From positions 1 through 28,269 of the forward strand of contig DASYKE010000059.1 of the NCBI GenBank assembly GCA_035995725.1: DNA of 28,269 nt, given 5' to 3'. The position numbers and the translations under genes were made by a program. The notes below the pieces were generated by a model. It searched no databases and was not told the DNA's origin. It saw nothing but the letters and a program-made list of their open reading frames with translations. How positions within the stretch are numbered: the stretch's first letter is position 1; every line of letters begins with the position of its first letter. This document shows, one piece after another, positions 1-7,166 of this stretch. The stretch is from JAQGLW01 sp035995725 (GTDB lineage: Bacteria; Pseudomonadota; Gammaproteobacteria; Burkholderiales; Burkholderiaceae_D).

Positions 1-743
1 GTCACCGTGCCATCCGGCCGCACGATCGGCTTGAGCTTGGCCAGCGCATCCACACTGGTGGCGCGCGGGTGCTCGTCCTGCGATACCGTGACCGGATCGC
101 CCTTCTTTTGCTGGATGACGACCGGCGTGATTTCCTGCGCCAGAATGCCGTTTTTCTGTGCGGCGGCGGCCTTGTTCTGGCTCGCTACCGCAAACAGATC
201 CTGGTCGGTGCGGCTGACCTTGTAGTCGGTCGCAACGTTCTCGGCAGTTTCCGGCATTGCGTCCACACCGTATTGCGCCTTCATCAGCGGATTGATGAAA
301 CGCCAGCCGATGGTAGTGTCGAAGATGTTCGCATTGCGCGAAAATGCGCTGTCCGCCTTGCCCATCACGAATGGCGCACGGGTCATCGACTCGACTCCAC
401 CGGCGATCATCAGCCCGGTATCGCCCGACCTGATGGCGCGCGCGGCGGTGCCGACCGCATCCATGCCGGAGCCGCACAGCCGGTTGATGGTTGCGCCCGG
501 CAGTTCCTGCGGCAAGCCGGCAAGCAGCAACGCCATCCGCGCGACGTTGCGGTTGTCTTCGCCGGCCTGGTTGGCGCAGCCGTAAATCACATCCTGCACT
601 GCAGCCCAGTCCAGTTCCGGATTGCGCGCCCTCAATGCGCGCAGCGGAATTGCACCGAGGTCGTCGGCACGGACATCCTTGAGCGCTCCGCCGTAGCGGC
701 CGATCGGAGTACGGATTGCATCACAGATATAAGCATTGATCAT
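1..743 (-). CDS. pcaF: 3-oxoadipyl-CoA thiolase PcaF (3' part beyond left edge)
   Basis: This is the N-terminal 247 codons of a thiolase of about 400 residues; the gene runs off the left edge. It would cleave 3-oxoadipyl-CoA with CoA to succinyl-CoA and acetyl-CoA, the last step of the beta-ketoadipate pathway, in the cytoplasm. The protein starts MINAYICDAIRTPIGRYGG, the usual opening of PcaF/PaaJ thiolases. The nucleophilic cysteine is visible in INRLCGSGMDAVG (Cys90), followed by GGVESMTRAP. The start at 743 gives the conserved N terminus. It lies 41 bases after pcaJ on the same strand, so pcaI-pcaJ-pcaF are probably one transcript. The choice of PcaF over a general acetyl-CoA acetyltransferase rests on the adjoining 3-oxoadipate CoA-transferase genes. 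A PaaJ-type role in phenylacetate breakdown uses the same reaction and cannot be excluded. Confidence 0.93.
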   Translation of the reverse strand, partial: MINAYICDAIRTPIGRYGGALKDVRADDLGAIPLRALRARNPELDWAAVQDVIYGCANQAGEDNRNVARMALLLAGLPQELPGATINRLCGSGMDAVGTAARAIRSGDTGLMIAGGVESMTRAPFVMGKADSAFSRNANIFDTTIGWRFINPLMKAQYGVDAMPETAENVATDYKVSRTDQDLFAVASQNKAAAAQKNGILAQEITPVVIQQKKGDPVTVSQDEHPRATSVDALAKLKPIVRPDGTV

Positions 744-784
744 GGTTTTTTAATGCGGAAGATTAATTGGCGAATTGTTTCGGT

Positions 785-1426
785 TCAGGGCCGGTAAGTC
801 AGCGGAACGCCGGTGATTTTTTGCAGCTCGTCAAACGACAAGCCGTCGATCATCTCGCGCACCACCAGCCCGTCCGGCGTTACATCCACCACCGCCAGAT
901 CGGTGTAGATGCGATTCACGCAGCCGACTCCGGTCAAGGGATAACTGCATTGCGCAACGATCTTGCTCTCGCCGCTCTTGGTCTGGTGTTCGGTCATCAC
1001 GAACACCTGTTTCGCACCGATCGCCAGATCCATCGCGCCGCCGACCGCCGGAATCGCGTCCGGCGCGCCGGTATGCCAATTGGCCAGATCGCCGCTGGCC
1101 GATACCTGGAAAGCGCCCAGCACGCAAATATCCAGATGGCCGCCACGCATCATCGCGAACGAGTCGGCATGATGAAAATAGGCGCCGCCCGGCAGCAGCG
1201 TGACCGGCTGCTTGCCGGCGTTGATCAAATCCTCGTCTTCCTGGCCTTGCGCGGGCGCCGATCCCATGCCGAGCACGCCATTTTCGCTATGCAAAAAAAT
1301 CTCGCGCTCTTTCGGCAGATGGTTCGCTACCACGGTCGGCAAACCGATGCCGAGGTTGACGTAGGCGCCTTCGGGAATGTCGCGCGCGACTCGCGCGGCA
1401 ATCTGGTCACGGGTCAAGCGTTTCAT
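785..1426 (-). CDS. pcaJ: 3-oxoadipate CoA-transferase subunit B PcaJ
   Basis: This is the beta subunit (213 aa, normal length) of the succinyl-CoA:3-oxoadipate CoA-transferase. With PcaI it moves CoA from succinyl-CoA to 3-oxoadipate. The SENG motif at residues 47-50 holds the glutamate (Glu48) that forms the covalent CoA thioester in family I CoA-transferases, and it is followed by the glycine-rich VLGMG. Also typical are the GIGLPTVVANHLP segment near residue 26 and GGAMDLAIGAK in the middle. The start codon overlaps the pcaI stop by four bases (ATGA), which suggests translational coupling and equal subunit synthesis. The subunit assignment is firm. The substrate (3-oxoadipate rather than acetoacetate) is inferred from pcaF and the divergent IclR regulator. 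Confidence 0.94.
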   Translation of the reverse strand: MKRLTRDQIAARVARDIPEGAYVNLGIGLPTVVANHLPKEREIFLHSENGVLGMGSAPAQGQEDEDLINAGKQPVTLLPGGAYFHHADSFAMMRGGHLDICVLGAFQVSASGDLANWHTGAPDAIPAVGGAMDLAIGAKQVFVMTEHQTKSGESKIVAQCSYPLTGVGCVNRIYTDLAVVDVTPDGLVVREMIDGLSFDELQKITGVPLTYRP

Positions 1427-2094
1427 CGCACAGCCTCCTGTAATACCACGCGTTGCACGAAAATGCCGGGGGTAATGATGGTTTCAGGATCCAGTTCACC
1501 GAGCGCTACGATCTGGCTTACCTGCGCAATCGTGCACTTGGCCGCCATCGCCATGATGGGGCCGAAATTGCGCGCCGTCTTGCGATATACCAGATTGCCC
1601 CAGCGATCACCCCGGTGCGCCTTGATCAGCGCAAAATCGGCGTGAATAGGCGACTCGAGCACATAGTGCTTGCCGTTGATGAGGCGCGTCTCCTTCCCTT
1701 CGGCCAGCAGCGTGCCATAGCCGGTCGGCGTGAAAAAGCCGCCGATGCCGGCGCCGGCGGCGCGAATGCGTTCCGCCAGATTGCCTTGCGGCGTCAGCTC
1801 GAGCTCAATCTCGCCGCTGCGATACAACGCATCGAATACATGCGAATCGGTCTGGCGCGGGAACGAGCAGATGATCTTGCGTACGCGCCTGGCCTTGAGC
1901 AGCGCAGCCAGTCCGGTGTCGCCATTGCCGGCGTTGTTGTTGACGATGGTCAGGCCGCGCGCACCCTGCGCAATCAGTGTGTCGATCAGGGCGGCAGGCA
2001 TGCCGGCATTGCCGAAACCGCCTATCATCACGGTCGCACCATCGTGTATGCCGGATACCGCCGCTTCCAGCGATTCGGAAATTTTGTTGATCAC
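1423..2094 (-). CDS. pcaI: 3-oxoadipate CoA-transferase subunit A PcaI
   Basis: This is the alpha subunit (223 aa with the start chosen here) of the 3-oxoadipate CoA-transferase and the first gene of the pcaIJF unit. It carries the family I CoA-transferase subunit A signature GGFGNAGMP at residues 25-33 and the conserved ITPGIFVQRVV near the C terminus. I prefer a GTG start at 2094. It gives MINKISESLEAAVSGIHDG, which matches the usual PcaI beginning, and a purine-rich AGAGAG sits eight bases upstream. An ATG at 2124 would add ten residues with no family resemblance. The divergent IclR-type gene at 2362 and an operator-like site in between suggest induction by a pathway intermediate. Confidence 0.93.
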   Translation of the reverse strand: MINKISESLEAAVSGIHDGATVMIGGFGNAGMPAALIDTLIAQGARGLTIVNNNAGNGDTGLAALLKARRVRKIICSFPRQTDSHVFDALYRSGEIELELTPQGNLAERIRAAGAGIGGFFTPTGYGTLLAEGKETRLINGKHYVLESPIHADFALIKAHRGDRWGNLVYRKTARNFGPIMAMAAKCTIAQVSQIVALGELDPETIITPGIFVQRVVLQEAVR

Positions 2095-2191
2095 GTTCGC
2101 ATCTCTCTTTCGTGAACCTGCCATAAATCTTTATTCGCGCCAGCGAATTACGTCTGATCTTATTTGCAGTGCGCGCGCATCCGTTACCGGA

Positions 2192-2209
2192 ATGCTGTTA
2201 CAGCAGCAT
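2192..2209. repeat. Inverted repeat in the pcaI/IclR intergenic region
   Basis: ATGCTG and CAGCAT form a perfect six-base inverted repeat around TTACAG, and GCTGTTACAGC is itself palindromic. It sits five bases from the candidate PcaR-type operator, on the pcaI side. It could be a second regulator contact or a hairpin in the pcaI leader; the sequence does not decide which. Confidence 0.35.
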
Positions 2210-2213
2210 CGCC

Positions 2214-2228
2214 GTTCGATGAACGCAC
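2214..2228. promoter_or_regulatory. Candidate PcaR/PcaU-type operator
   Basis: The 15 bases GTTCGATGAACGCAC lie between the divergent pcaI and IclR-type genes. From memory, the site reported for PcaR/PcaU-type regulators is GTTCGATAATCGCAC, which this matches at 13 of 15 positions. The first eleven bases also form an inverted repeat (GTTC-GAT-GAAC). The site overlaps the -35 position of a plausible promoter for the regulator gene. Its role is inferred from position and similarity only. Confidence 0.5.
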
Positions 2229-2238
2229 GAACATCTAT

Positions 2239-2247
2239 TGGTAAAAT
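2239..2247 (+). promoter_or_regulatory. Candidate extended -10 promoter of the IclR-type gene
   Basis: TGGTAAAAT is an extended -10 element: the hexamer TAAAAT matches five of six consensus bases and is preceded by TGn. The -35 position 17 bases upstream (2219-2224, ATGAAC) is weak and falls inside the candidate operator at 2214-2228, an arrangement that would allow autoregulation. The leader to the ATG at 2362 would be about 110 bases. Confidence 0.35.
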
Positions 2248-2361
2248 ACGGCTACGAGTGTATCGACAGGTGAAAGCACGCGTCAAGGCGGCGGCCGGAA
2301 TTCTGTGCGGTGGCCGAACAAATAATTCATTGATCCTGTAGCGCGCTCACGAAAACAAAAT

Positions 2362-3237
2362 ATGCCAAAGAATCCAAGTATGCCGGCAGCGAAGAAAACC
2401 GGTGTGAAACGAGCGGCAAAACCGGCCGCCGCAACCGCCGGAGACCAAAAATCGCTTACCATCGCCGAAGAAATCGATGCGTTGACGGACCCGAGCTTCA
2501 TGACTTCATTGGCGCGCGGACTGGCGGTAATAAGAGCCTTCAGCGACCGGCGCCGCAGTCTGACCATCGCGCAGATCAGTCACAAAACCGGCATCCCGCG
2601 CGCAGCCGTGCGGCGCTGTCTGCATACCCTTAAACAATTGGGGTACGCCGATTCCGAAGCGAACAATTTTACGCTAAAACCCAAAATCCTCACACTCGGC
2701 TACTCGTATCTGTCATCCACGCCGCTGACGGTTTCCGCGCAGCCGTACATGGATCAGATCAGCCGCACGCTGAACGAATCCTGCTCGTTGGCAGTGCTGG
2801 ATGGCAACAACGTGCTGTATGTGTCGCGCTCATCCACCTCGCGCATCATGTCCGTAGCGCTGAACGTCGGCAGCCGCCTTCCGGCGTATTGCACCTCGCT
2901 CGGCCGGGCGATGCTCGCATATTTGCCCGATGACGCACTCAAGGCCTATTTCAACAGTGTCGAGCTGAAGGCGTATACCGAGCGCACCGTCGTTTCGCAA
3001 AAAAGGTTGAAAGAAATCCTGGCCGAGACTCGTGAAGCAGGCTTTACCATCGTGGAAGAAGAACTGGAAGTCGGATTGCGGTCGATCGCGGTCCCGGTAC
3101 GCGGCGCTTCGGGCACCGTGGTGGCGGCTCTCAATATCGGCGCCCAGGCGACGCGCGTGACCAGCCGTCAGATGAAAGAGACGTTCCTGCCGGTATTGCT
3201 GAAGGGTTCGCAAGAGTTGTCTGCGCTGCTGCCTTGA
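2362..3237 (+). CDS. IclR-family regulator of the PcaR/PcaU/PobR type
   Basis: This is a 291-aa transcription factor, probably the activator of pcaIJF. An N-terminal lysine/alanine-rich extension (about residues 1-35) precedes the winged helix-turn-helix, which spans about residues 48-105 (SLARGLAVIRAFSD, then LTIAQISHKTGIPRAAVRR). The effector-binding IclR domain follows: SRLPAYCTSLGRAMLAYLP and the late VEEELEVGLRSIAVPV are typical of the PcaR/PobR subgroup that binds beta-ketoadipate, protocatechuate or 4-hydroxybenzoate. It is divergent from pcaIJF with a candidate operator between. The start is uncertain, since no strong ribosome site precedes the ATG and other ATGs follow, but the HTH is complete in any case. 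The inducer is inferred, with 3-oxoadipate the likeliest. I leave the symbol blank because pcaR and pcaU are not separable here. Confidence 0.88.
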   Translation: MPKNPSMPAAKKTGVKRAAKPAAATAGDQKSLTIAEEIDALTDPSFMTSLARGLAVIRAFSDRRRSLTIAQISHKTGIPRAAVRRCLHTLKQLGYADSEANNFTLKPKILTLGYSYLSSTPLTVSAQPYMDQISRTLNESCSLAVLDGNNVLYVSRSSTSRIMSVALNVGSRLPAYCTSLGRAMLAYLPDDALKAYFNSVELKAYTERTVVSQKRLKEILAETREAGFTIVEEELEVGLRSIAVPVRGASGTVVAALNIGAQATRVTSRQMKETFLPVLLKGSQELSALLP

Positions 3238-3389
3238 CGTGTTGCCGCCATGCGGGACATGCGGGGAAGCGGCTCCCTGTTTATTCACGCCGAATCAATT
3301 GCCAACAAATCGAATACAATCTGACTCGCACTGTCGAAGCGGCATAGCCGCGATAAAGTTTGCAGACATCCACATAAAGGAGCAGGCAG

Positions 3390-4136
3390 ATGAAAAGTAT
3401 TCTTACCGCAGGGCTGGTTTTGGGCGCAATGTCCAACCCGGTGTATGCCGCCGAAATAAAAGTGCTGAGCGCGGGCGCGGTCGAACCAGGACTGGAGGCG
3501 TTCGCTCACAAAATCAAGCGCGATACCGGCAATGAACTCAAGATTCAGTTCAATACTGCTCCGCAAATTGCCAAACGGCTGGCCGATGGTGAAGTCTACG
3601 ACATTCTGATATCTCCACCGCCCGTGATTCAGCAAGCCGCCAAGGACGGCAAAGTAGTTGCGGACAGCCGCGTTCCGGTCGGACGTGTCGGCGCCGGCGT
3701 CACGGTGCGCAGCAGTGCACCGGCGCCCAACGTCGCAACCGTCGATGCGCTGAAACAGACGCTGCTCGCCGCCGACTCGATTGTCTATAATCAGGCGTCC
3801 ACCGGCCTCTATCTCGACAAGCTGTTCGAGCAGATGGGCATACTCGAGCAGCTGAAACCAAAAACCACGCGCTTTGCGAATGGCGCGATGGTGCTGGAGC
3901 ATGTGATCAAGGGCAAAGGCAACGAGATCGGCTTCGGTGCCATGACCGAGATCAAGCAGTACGAAACCAAAGGCCTGAAGCTGGTCGGTCCGCTGCCGGC
4001 AGATGTCCAGAATTACACGAGTTATGAAGCAGCGCTGATGACCGGCGGGCCCTCCCCTGACGCCGCAAAAGAAGTGCTGCGCCAGCTTGCGACGCCGGGC
4101 GGCAAGGCCGCGTTCGTCAGCGGCGGGGTCGAGTAG
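3390..4136 (+). CDS. Secreted ModA-like periplasmic binding protein
   Basis: This is a 248-aa type II periplasmic binding protein of the molybdate-binding (ModA-like) family. A signal peptide is visible at residues 1-21 (MKSILTAGLVLGAMSNPVYA, cut before AEIKV). The mature start VLSAGAVEPGLEAFAHKIK corresponds to the ModA opening that normally reads as a short beta strand with a Ser/Ala anion-binding turn. AAGGAG lies upstream of the ATG with good spacing. No ModB or ModC gene is adjacent, so it is an orphan receptor. Its position just after the pca regulator hints that the ligand is an aromatic or organic acid rather than molybdate; this is inference. A clear paralogue without a signal peptide lies at 21028-21759. 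Confidence 0.82.
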   Translation: MKSILTAGLVLGAMSNPVYAAEIKVLSAGAVEPGLEAFAHKIKRDTGNELKIQFNTAPQIAKRLADGEVYDILISPPPVIQQAAKDGKVVADSRVPVGRVGAGVTVRSSAPAPNVATVDALKQTLLAADSIVYNQASTGLYLDKLFEQMGILEQLKPKTTRFANGAMVLEHVIKGKGNEIGFGAMTEIKQYETKGLKLVGPLPADVQNYTSYEAALMTGGPSPDAAKEVLRQLATPGGKAAFVSGGVE

Positions 4137-4267
4137 CGGCAATAACGGTTCATATTCAATCGGGAGACCGGTGCATCATTGTGATATTTAACGTCGCGTT
4201 CATTGGCGCGCCGGCATCGACTCCGCACTCCATGCGTCACGGCGAAGCATCACAGTTGAGGGACGCA

Positions 4268-4786
4268 TTAAGCATAGCCATGGCTGGCAAGGCAATTTTC
4301 ATACAAAGCAAGATCTTTCGCAGAAAAGCAGCAAAAAATCACTTGCTGCAGGGAAGTCGGAGCCAGACAAAATTCTTTGGCCGTACTGACTGCTATATTG
4401 GCTGCTTCTTCAAACGGATATCCGAAGATACCGGTGCTGATGCAAGGAAAAGCGATTGCCGCAAGGACCTTTGATGAAGCAAGCATCAGACTTTCTCTAT
4501 AACAGGATGCCAGCAATTTCGCTTCGCCATGCATGCCATCCTGCCAGACGGGACCGACCGTGTGAATAACAAATTGTGCAGGGAGCTTATAACCACGAGT
4601 TATTTTCGCCTGCCCTGTCTTGCACCCGCCAAGCAGGCGGCATTCACGAACCAGGCCCAGACCTGCTGCGCGATGAATTGCGCCATTAACCCCGCCGCCG
4701 CCAAGTAAAGAAGAATTCGCGGCGTTCACGATAGCATCGACGGCAAGCGTCGTAATATCAGACTGTATGGCCCGAAGTATGGTCAT
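4268..4786 (-). CDS. Macro-domain protein (ADP-ribose-binding, YmdB-like)
   Basis: This is a stand-alone macro domain of 172 aa. Visible elements are the D10-containing SDIT after the first strand, the ADP-ribose-binding loop NAANSSLLGGGGVNGAIHRAAG (residues 21-42) and the second loop STGIFGYP (about 117-124). Family members hydrolyse O-acetyl-ADP-ribose or remove ADP-ribose from proteins or DNA in the cytoplasm. The N..GGGGV..AIH arrangement is that of the YmdB/MacroD class. The gene stands alone, with no ADP-ribosyltransferase or sirtuin beside it, so its target is unknown. The ribosome site is weak. Two copies of GTCCTGTAT (4787-4795 and 4800-4808) lie immediately upstream of the start. 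Confidence 0.9.
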   Translation of the reverse strand: MTILRAIQSDITTLAVDAIVNAANSSLLGGGGVNGAIHRAAGLGLVRECRLLGGCKTGQAKITRGYKLPAQFVIHTVGPVWQDGMHGEAKLLASCYRESLMLASSKVLAAIAFPCISTGIFGYPFEEAANIAVSTAKEFCLAPTSLQQVIFCCFSAKDLALYENCLASHGYA

Positions 4787-4828
4787 GTCCTGTATTCACG
4801 TCCTGTATACCAAACGTGCAGCTTCAGA

Positions 4829-4850
4829 CGAGCGCCGCTCGCGGCGCTCG
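4829..4850. repeat. Perfect GC-rich hairpin between DUF1080 and macro genes
   Basis: CGAGCGCCGC and GCGGCGCTCG are exact reverse complements separated by two bases, giving a ten-base-pair stem. It lies 57 bases past the end of the DUF1080 gene and 43 bases before the macro-domain gene, both on the minus strand. It could end DUF1080 transcription, but no run of T follows on that strand, so it is not a standard intrinsic terminator. Confidence 0.5.
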
Positions 4851-4906
4851 TTCTGCGATCCATTGCCAGGTGGCCACATGCCCTCGAACCGGAGCATTTG
4901 CGTTGG

Positions 4907-5515
4907 CTACAGCGGTTTAATTTGTACCTTGCGGAACTTTACGACACCCGCAGCATATTGCAGCCCGATCGGCCCGCTGGCAAGCTTGCTGTCTTCAATA
5001 TCGGCGGTTCGGACACCGTTCAAGGCAACGGTCAAGCGTGTGCCTTTGACGGTAATGTCAAAGGTGTTCCATTTGCCGCCGGCCTTGGGCATGGGCGATA
5101 CCTTGGCGATATGGACGATGGCCCCGGTGCCATAAGTCGGATCCGGGCGCTGGTCGAAGATATTCGCCTCATAGCAATTCCTGTCGGTGAGTTTGCCGGG
5201 CTCGGCGCAACGCATGTAAATGCCGGTGTTGGCGTCGTCGCTTACCCAAAACTCGGCCCTGATTTGAAAGTCGGTGTAGGAATTCTTCGAGACAAGAAAG
5301 CTGCTCTCTTTATCGGTCTTCCGGTCAGCCTGAATAACGCCATCCGCCGCTCTCCAATTGGCGTCCCCAATGCGGCTCCAGTTATCCAGCCCGGTGGCAC
5401 CGTCGATAAGCGTGATCCATCCGGCATCGTCCTGGGCCGATGGCCGGTTTGCGCATCCAGTAGCGGTGAAAGCGATAACAAGCAGCCCCACGGTGATAGA
5501 CAACAATCGATTCAT
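4907..5515 (-). CDS. DUF1080 lipoprotein (LamG/concanavalin-like fold)
   Basis: This is a 202-aa predicted lipoprotein. The N terminus MNRLLSITVGLLVIAFTATGC is a signal sequence ending in a lipobox-like ATGC (Cys21), so the protein is probably anchored in the outer membrane or periplasmic face. The rest is one DUF1080 domain (3-keto-disaccharide hydrolase domain family): GWITLIDGATGLDNW, the central NTGIYMRC, and the final GPIGLQYAAGVVKFRKVQIKPL are typical. Family members are beta-sandwich proteins, some of them glycoside-acting; no substrate can be read here. A strong GGGGAGG ribosome site precedes the ATG. The gene stands alone. Confidence 0.85.
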   Translation of the reverse strand: MNRLLSITVGLLVIAFTATGCANRPSAQDDAGWITLIDGATGLDNWSRIGDANWRAADGVIQADRKTDKESSFLVSKNSYTDFQIRAEFWVSDDANTGIYMRCAEPGKLTDRNCYEANIFDQRPDPTYGTGAIVHIAKVSPMPKAGGKWNTFDITVKGTRLTVALNGVRTADIEDSKLASGPIGLQYAAGVVKFRKVQIKPL

Positions 5516-6075
5516 AGCAACCTCCCCTTTATTTTAGTTAAGCCGGCAATTTTTTAAGACCAGATACGCAACCACCCCGAAGATGCCGGCAACATCGGGG
5601 TGCCATTTAACGTGGTGCTCAGTGGTGGCCGCAACATGTGGCTCAGAGGCTAGCAACCTAACCGGACAATCAGGTCGGCACCCACCCTTATCAAATGATT
5701 ATCATATCAATATATGTATAAAAAAGCATGACTAAATAACCAGGAAATCATCACTAAGTTTATACTCGCCCTTAGCCGCACCACAAGGCTACCCAAGCTA
5801 CCGGAGCGGTTAAAGTGTTGTTCACATAAAATGGGCAGCTTAATGTGAACTACCCGCCGCCAATCAGCTCGCACAGTAGCTGCGACATATGGCCGCCTAT
5901 TTCCGACACGCCCAAAAATAACAAGCGCCGGGTGCGAATCGCAGCATTTTTGCTTGTCTAAGGAGATAGGGTCCGCAGCACGCCATTCTATCGATATGGC
6001 AACTCCGCAAGCGGAAGCAGGCAAAAGCACCATTTTGGTTCTACCCAATATTTCCACGGCAAGGGAGCGGCAGTC
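5516..6075. other. Gene-free AT-richer intergenic region with inverted repeats
   Basis: No convincing gene lies in these 560 bases; reading frames are short and lack codon structure. The stretch is visibly richer in A and T than its surroundings. It holds an inverted repeat ACCCCGA/TCGGGGT (5574-5580 with 5595-5601), a perfect eight-base inverted repeat GTTCACAT/ATGTGAAC (5820-5827 with 5843-5850), and the small palindrome ATGATTATCAT (5695-5705), which resembles half of a Fur box. It may carry the DUF1080 promoter or a dispersed non-coding repeat. Confidence 0.55.
5820..5850. repeat. Eight-base perfect inverted repeat
   Basis: GTTCACAT at 5820-5827 and ATGTGAAC at 5843-5850 are exact reverse complements around a 15-base centre. 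The site lies in the middle of the gene-free region, more than 225 bases from either flanking start codon. A regulator site or the stem of a small repeated element are both possible. Confidence 0.45.
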
Positions 6076-6921
6076 ATGATTCTTCTGACAGGTGCGACCG
6101 GCACGATCGGCAAGGCGACCGTCGCGGCGCTACAGAACACGGATAAGCAATTCAGGGTAGCGGTGCGATCTCCGCAGCAAATTCAAACGAAAGGTGTCGA
6201 GGCAGTCGCATTGGACTTGAACGAGCTGGATAGTTATCTGCCCGCAATGCAACGCGCAGAGAAGCTGTTCCTGCTGACACCGAACAGCGAGCGCCAGGTC
6301 GGGTATGTGGTGCAAGCCATTGCGGCGGCGAAGCGCGCCAAAGTAAAACACATCACCAGATTGTCCGTCATGCGGGCCGACGCCGACCCGGGCATCATTC
6401 TCGGAAGGTTGCACTTCGCGGCGGAAAGAGAGTTGAAGGCGAGCGGCATCGCGTGGACAGTGCTGCGCCCTACTTTCTTGATGCAAAATTTCATTAACTA
6501 CTACGGCGTCAACCCAAATCAGGACAGCGAAGTTTATCTGCCGCATGGCCGAGGCGAGGCCGCGTGGGTGGATGCTCGCGACGTGGGAGAGGCGGCTGCC
6601 AAGGTGCTTGCCACGGGAGGATACGAAGGGAAGGTATTCGAGCTGACCGGCCCGGAACCAATCACCACCAAGGATGTGCTCACCATTCTCGGAGAAGAAT
6701 TCGGTCACAGGTACACTTATGTCGACGTCCCTGAAGATGTGGCACGCAAAGCGATGGAAGAGATGAAGATGCCGCTGTGGCTGGTGGACGGCTTCATGGA
6801 ATTGCACGCGCTCGTCAAGTACGGATATGCTGCAGGTCTGGCCAACGGCGTGCAAACGATCCTCGGCCGCGAGCCTCATACGCTGCGCGAATGGGCCAGG
6901 AGCGTCGCTTCCCAAAAGTAA
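6076..6921 (+). CDS. NmrA-like NAD(P)-binding protein
   Basis: This is a 281-aa atypical short-chain dehydrogenase of the NmrA/HSCARG or QorB-like group. The Rossmann dinucleotide motif TGATGTIG is at residues 5-12. The family's LFLLTPNSERQVGYVVQAIAAAKRAKVKHITRLSVM segment and the TVLRPTFLMQNF stretch near residue 134 are present, and the usual active Tyr-X3-Lys is absent as expected. Members act as redox-sensing proteins or NADPH-dependent quinone reductases. The function here cannot be fixed. GGGAG precedes the start. It stands alone between the gene-free region and the DsbA-like gene on the same strand, 245 bases away. Confidence 0.87.
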   Translation: MILLTGATGTIGKATVAALQNTDKQFRVAVRSPQQIQTKGVEAVALDLNELDSYLPAMQRAEKLFLLTPNSERQVGYVVQAIAAAKRAKVKHITRLSVMRADADPGIILGRLHFAAERELKASGIAWTVLRPTFLMQNFINYYGVNPNQDSEVYLPHGRGEAAWVDARDVGEAAAKVLATGGYEGKVFELTGPEPITTKDVLTILGEEFGHRYTYVDVPEDVARKAMEEMKMPLWLVDGFMELHALVKYGYAAGLANGVQTILGREPHTLREWARSVASQK

Positions 6922-7166
6922 TCCTTCTTTGCAGAACAGATCCGGCAATCATGCTTCCTTGTTCATGGGCTCGCCCATATTCGCCGAACGTAATCCGTGC
7001 TGAAGGCACCTGTATGAATGTCCGCTCCTGACTGCCGGACGGCAAGCAAGCACAGCAGTTTTGTGAGATGCTTTGACTATTGAATATCAACCGGCATGAA
7101 CACATATGAATTGCACGAAGCCGGCTACCGGATGCGACGCCCATGCGTGAAATGAGGTGCTGATAA

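Noticed and set aside
5695..5705. ATGATTATCAT as a Fur box
   Set aside because: Only the core matches (about 12 of 19 bases of the full consensus), and no iron-uptake gene is near; I keep it only as a note in the intergenic region.
5707..6057. A minus-strand frame of 116 codons in the gene-free region
   Set aside because: Codon use is unlike that of the neighbours, it covers the inverted repeat, it has no ribosome site and no recognisable domain.
7073..7105. TTGACT as the -35 box of a DsbA-like gene promoter
   Set aside because: No acceptable -10 element lies at 16 to 18 bases.
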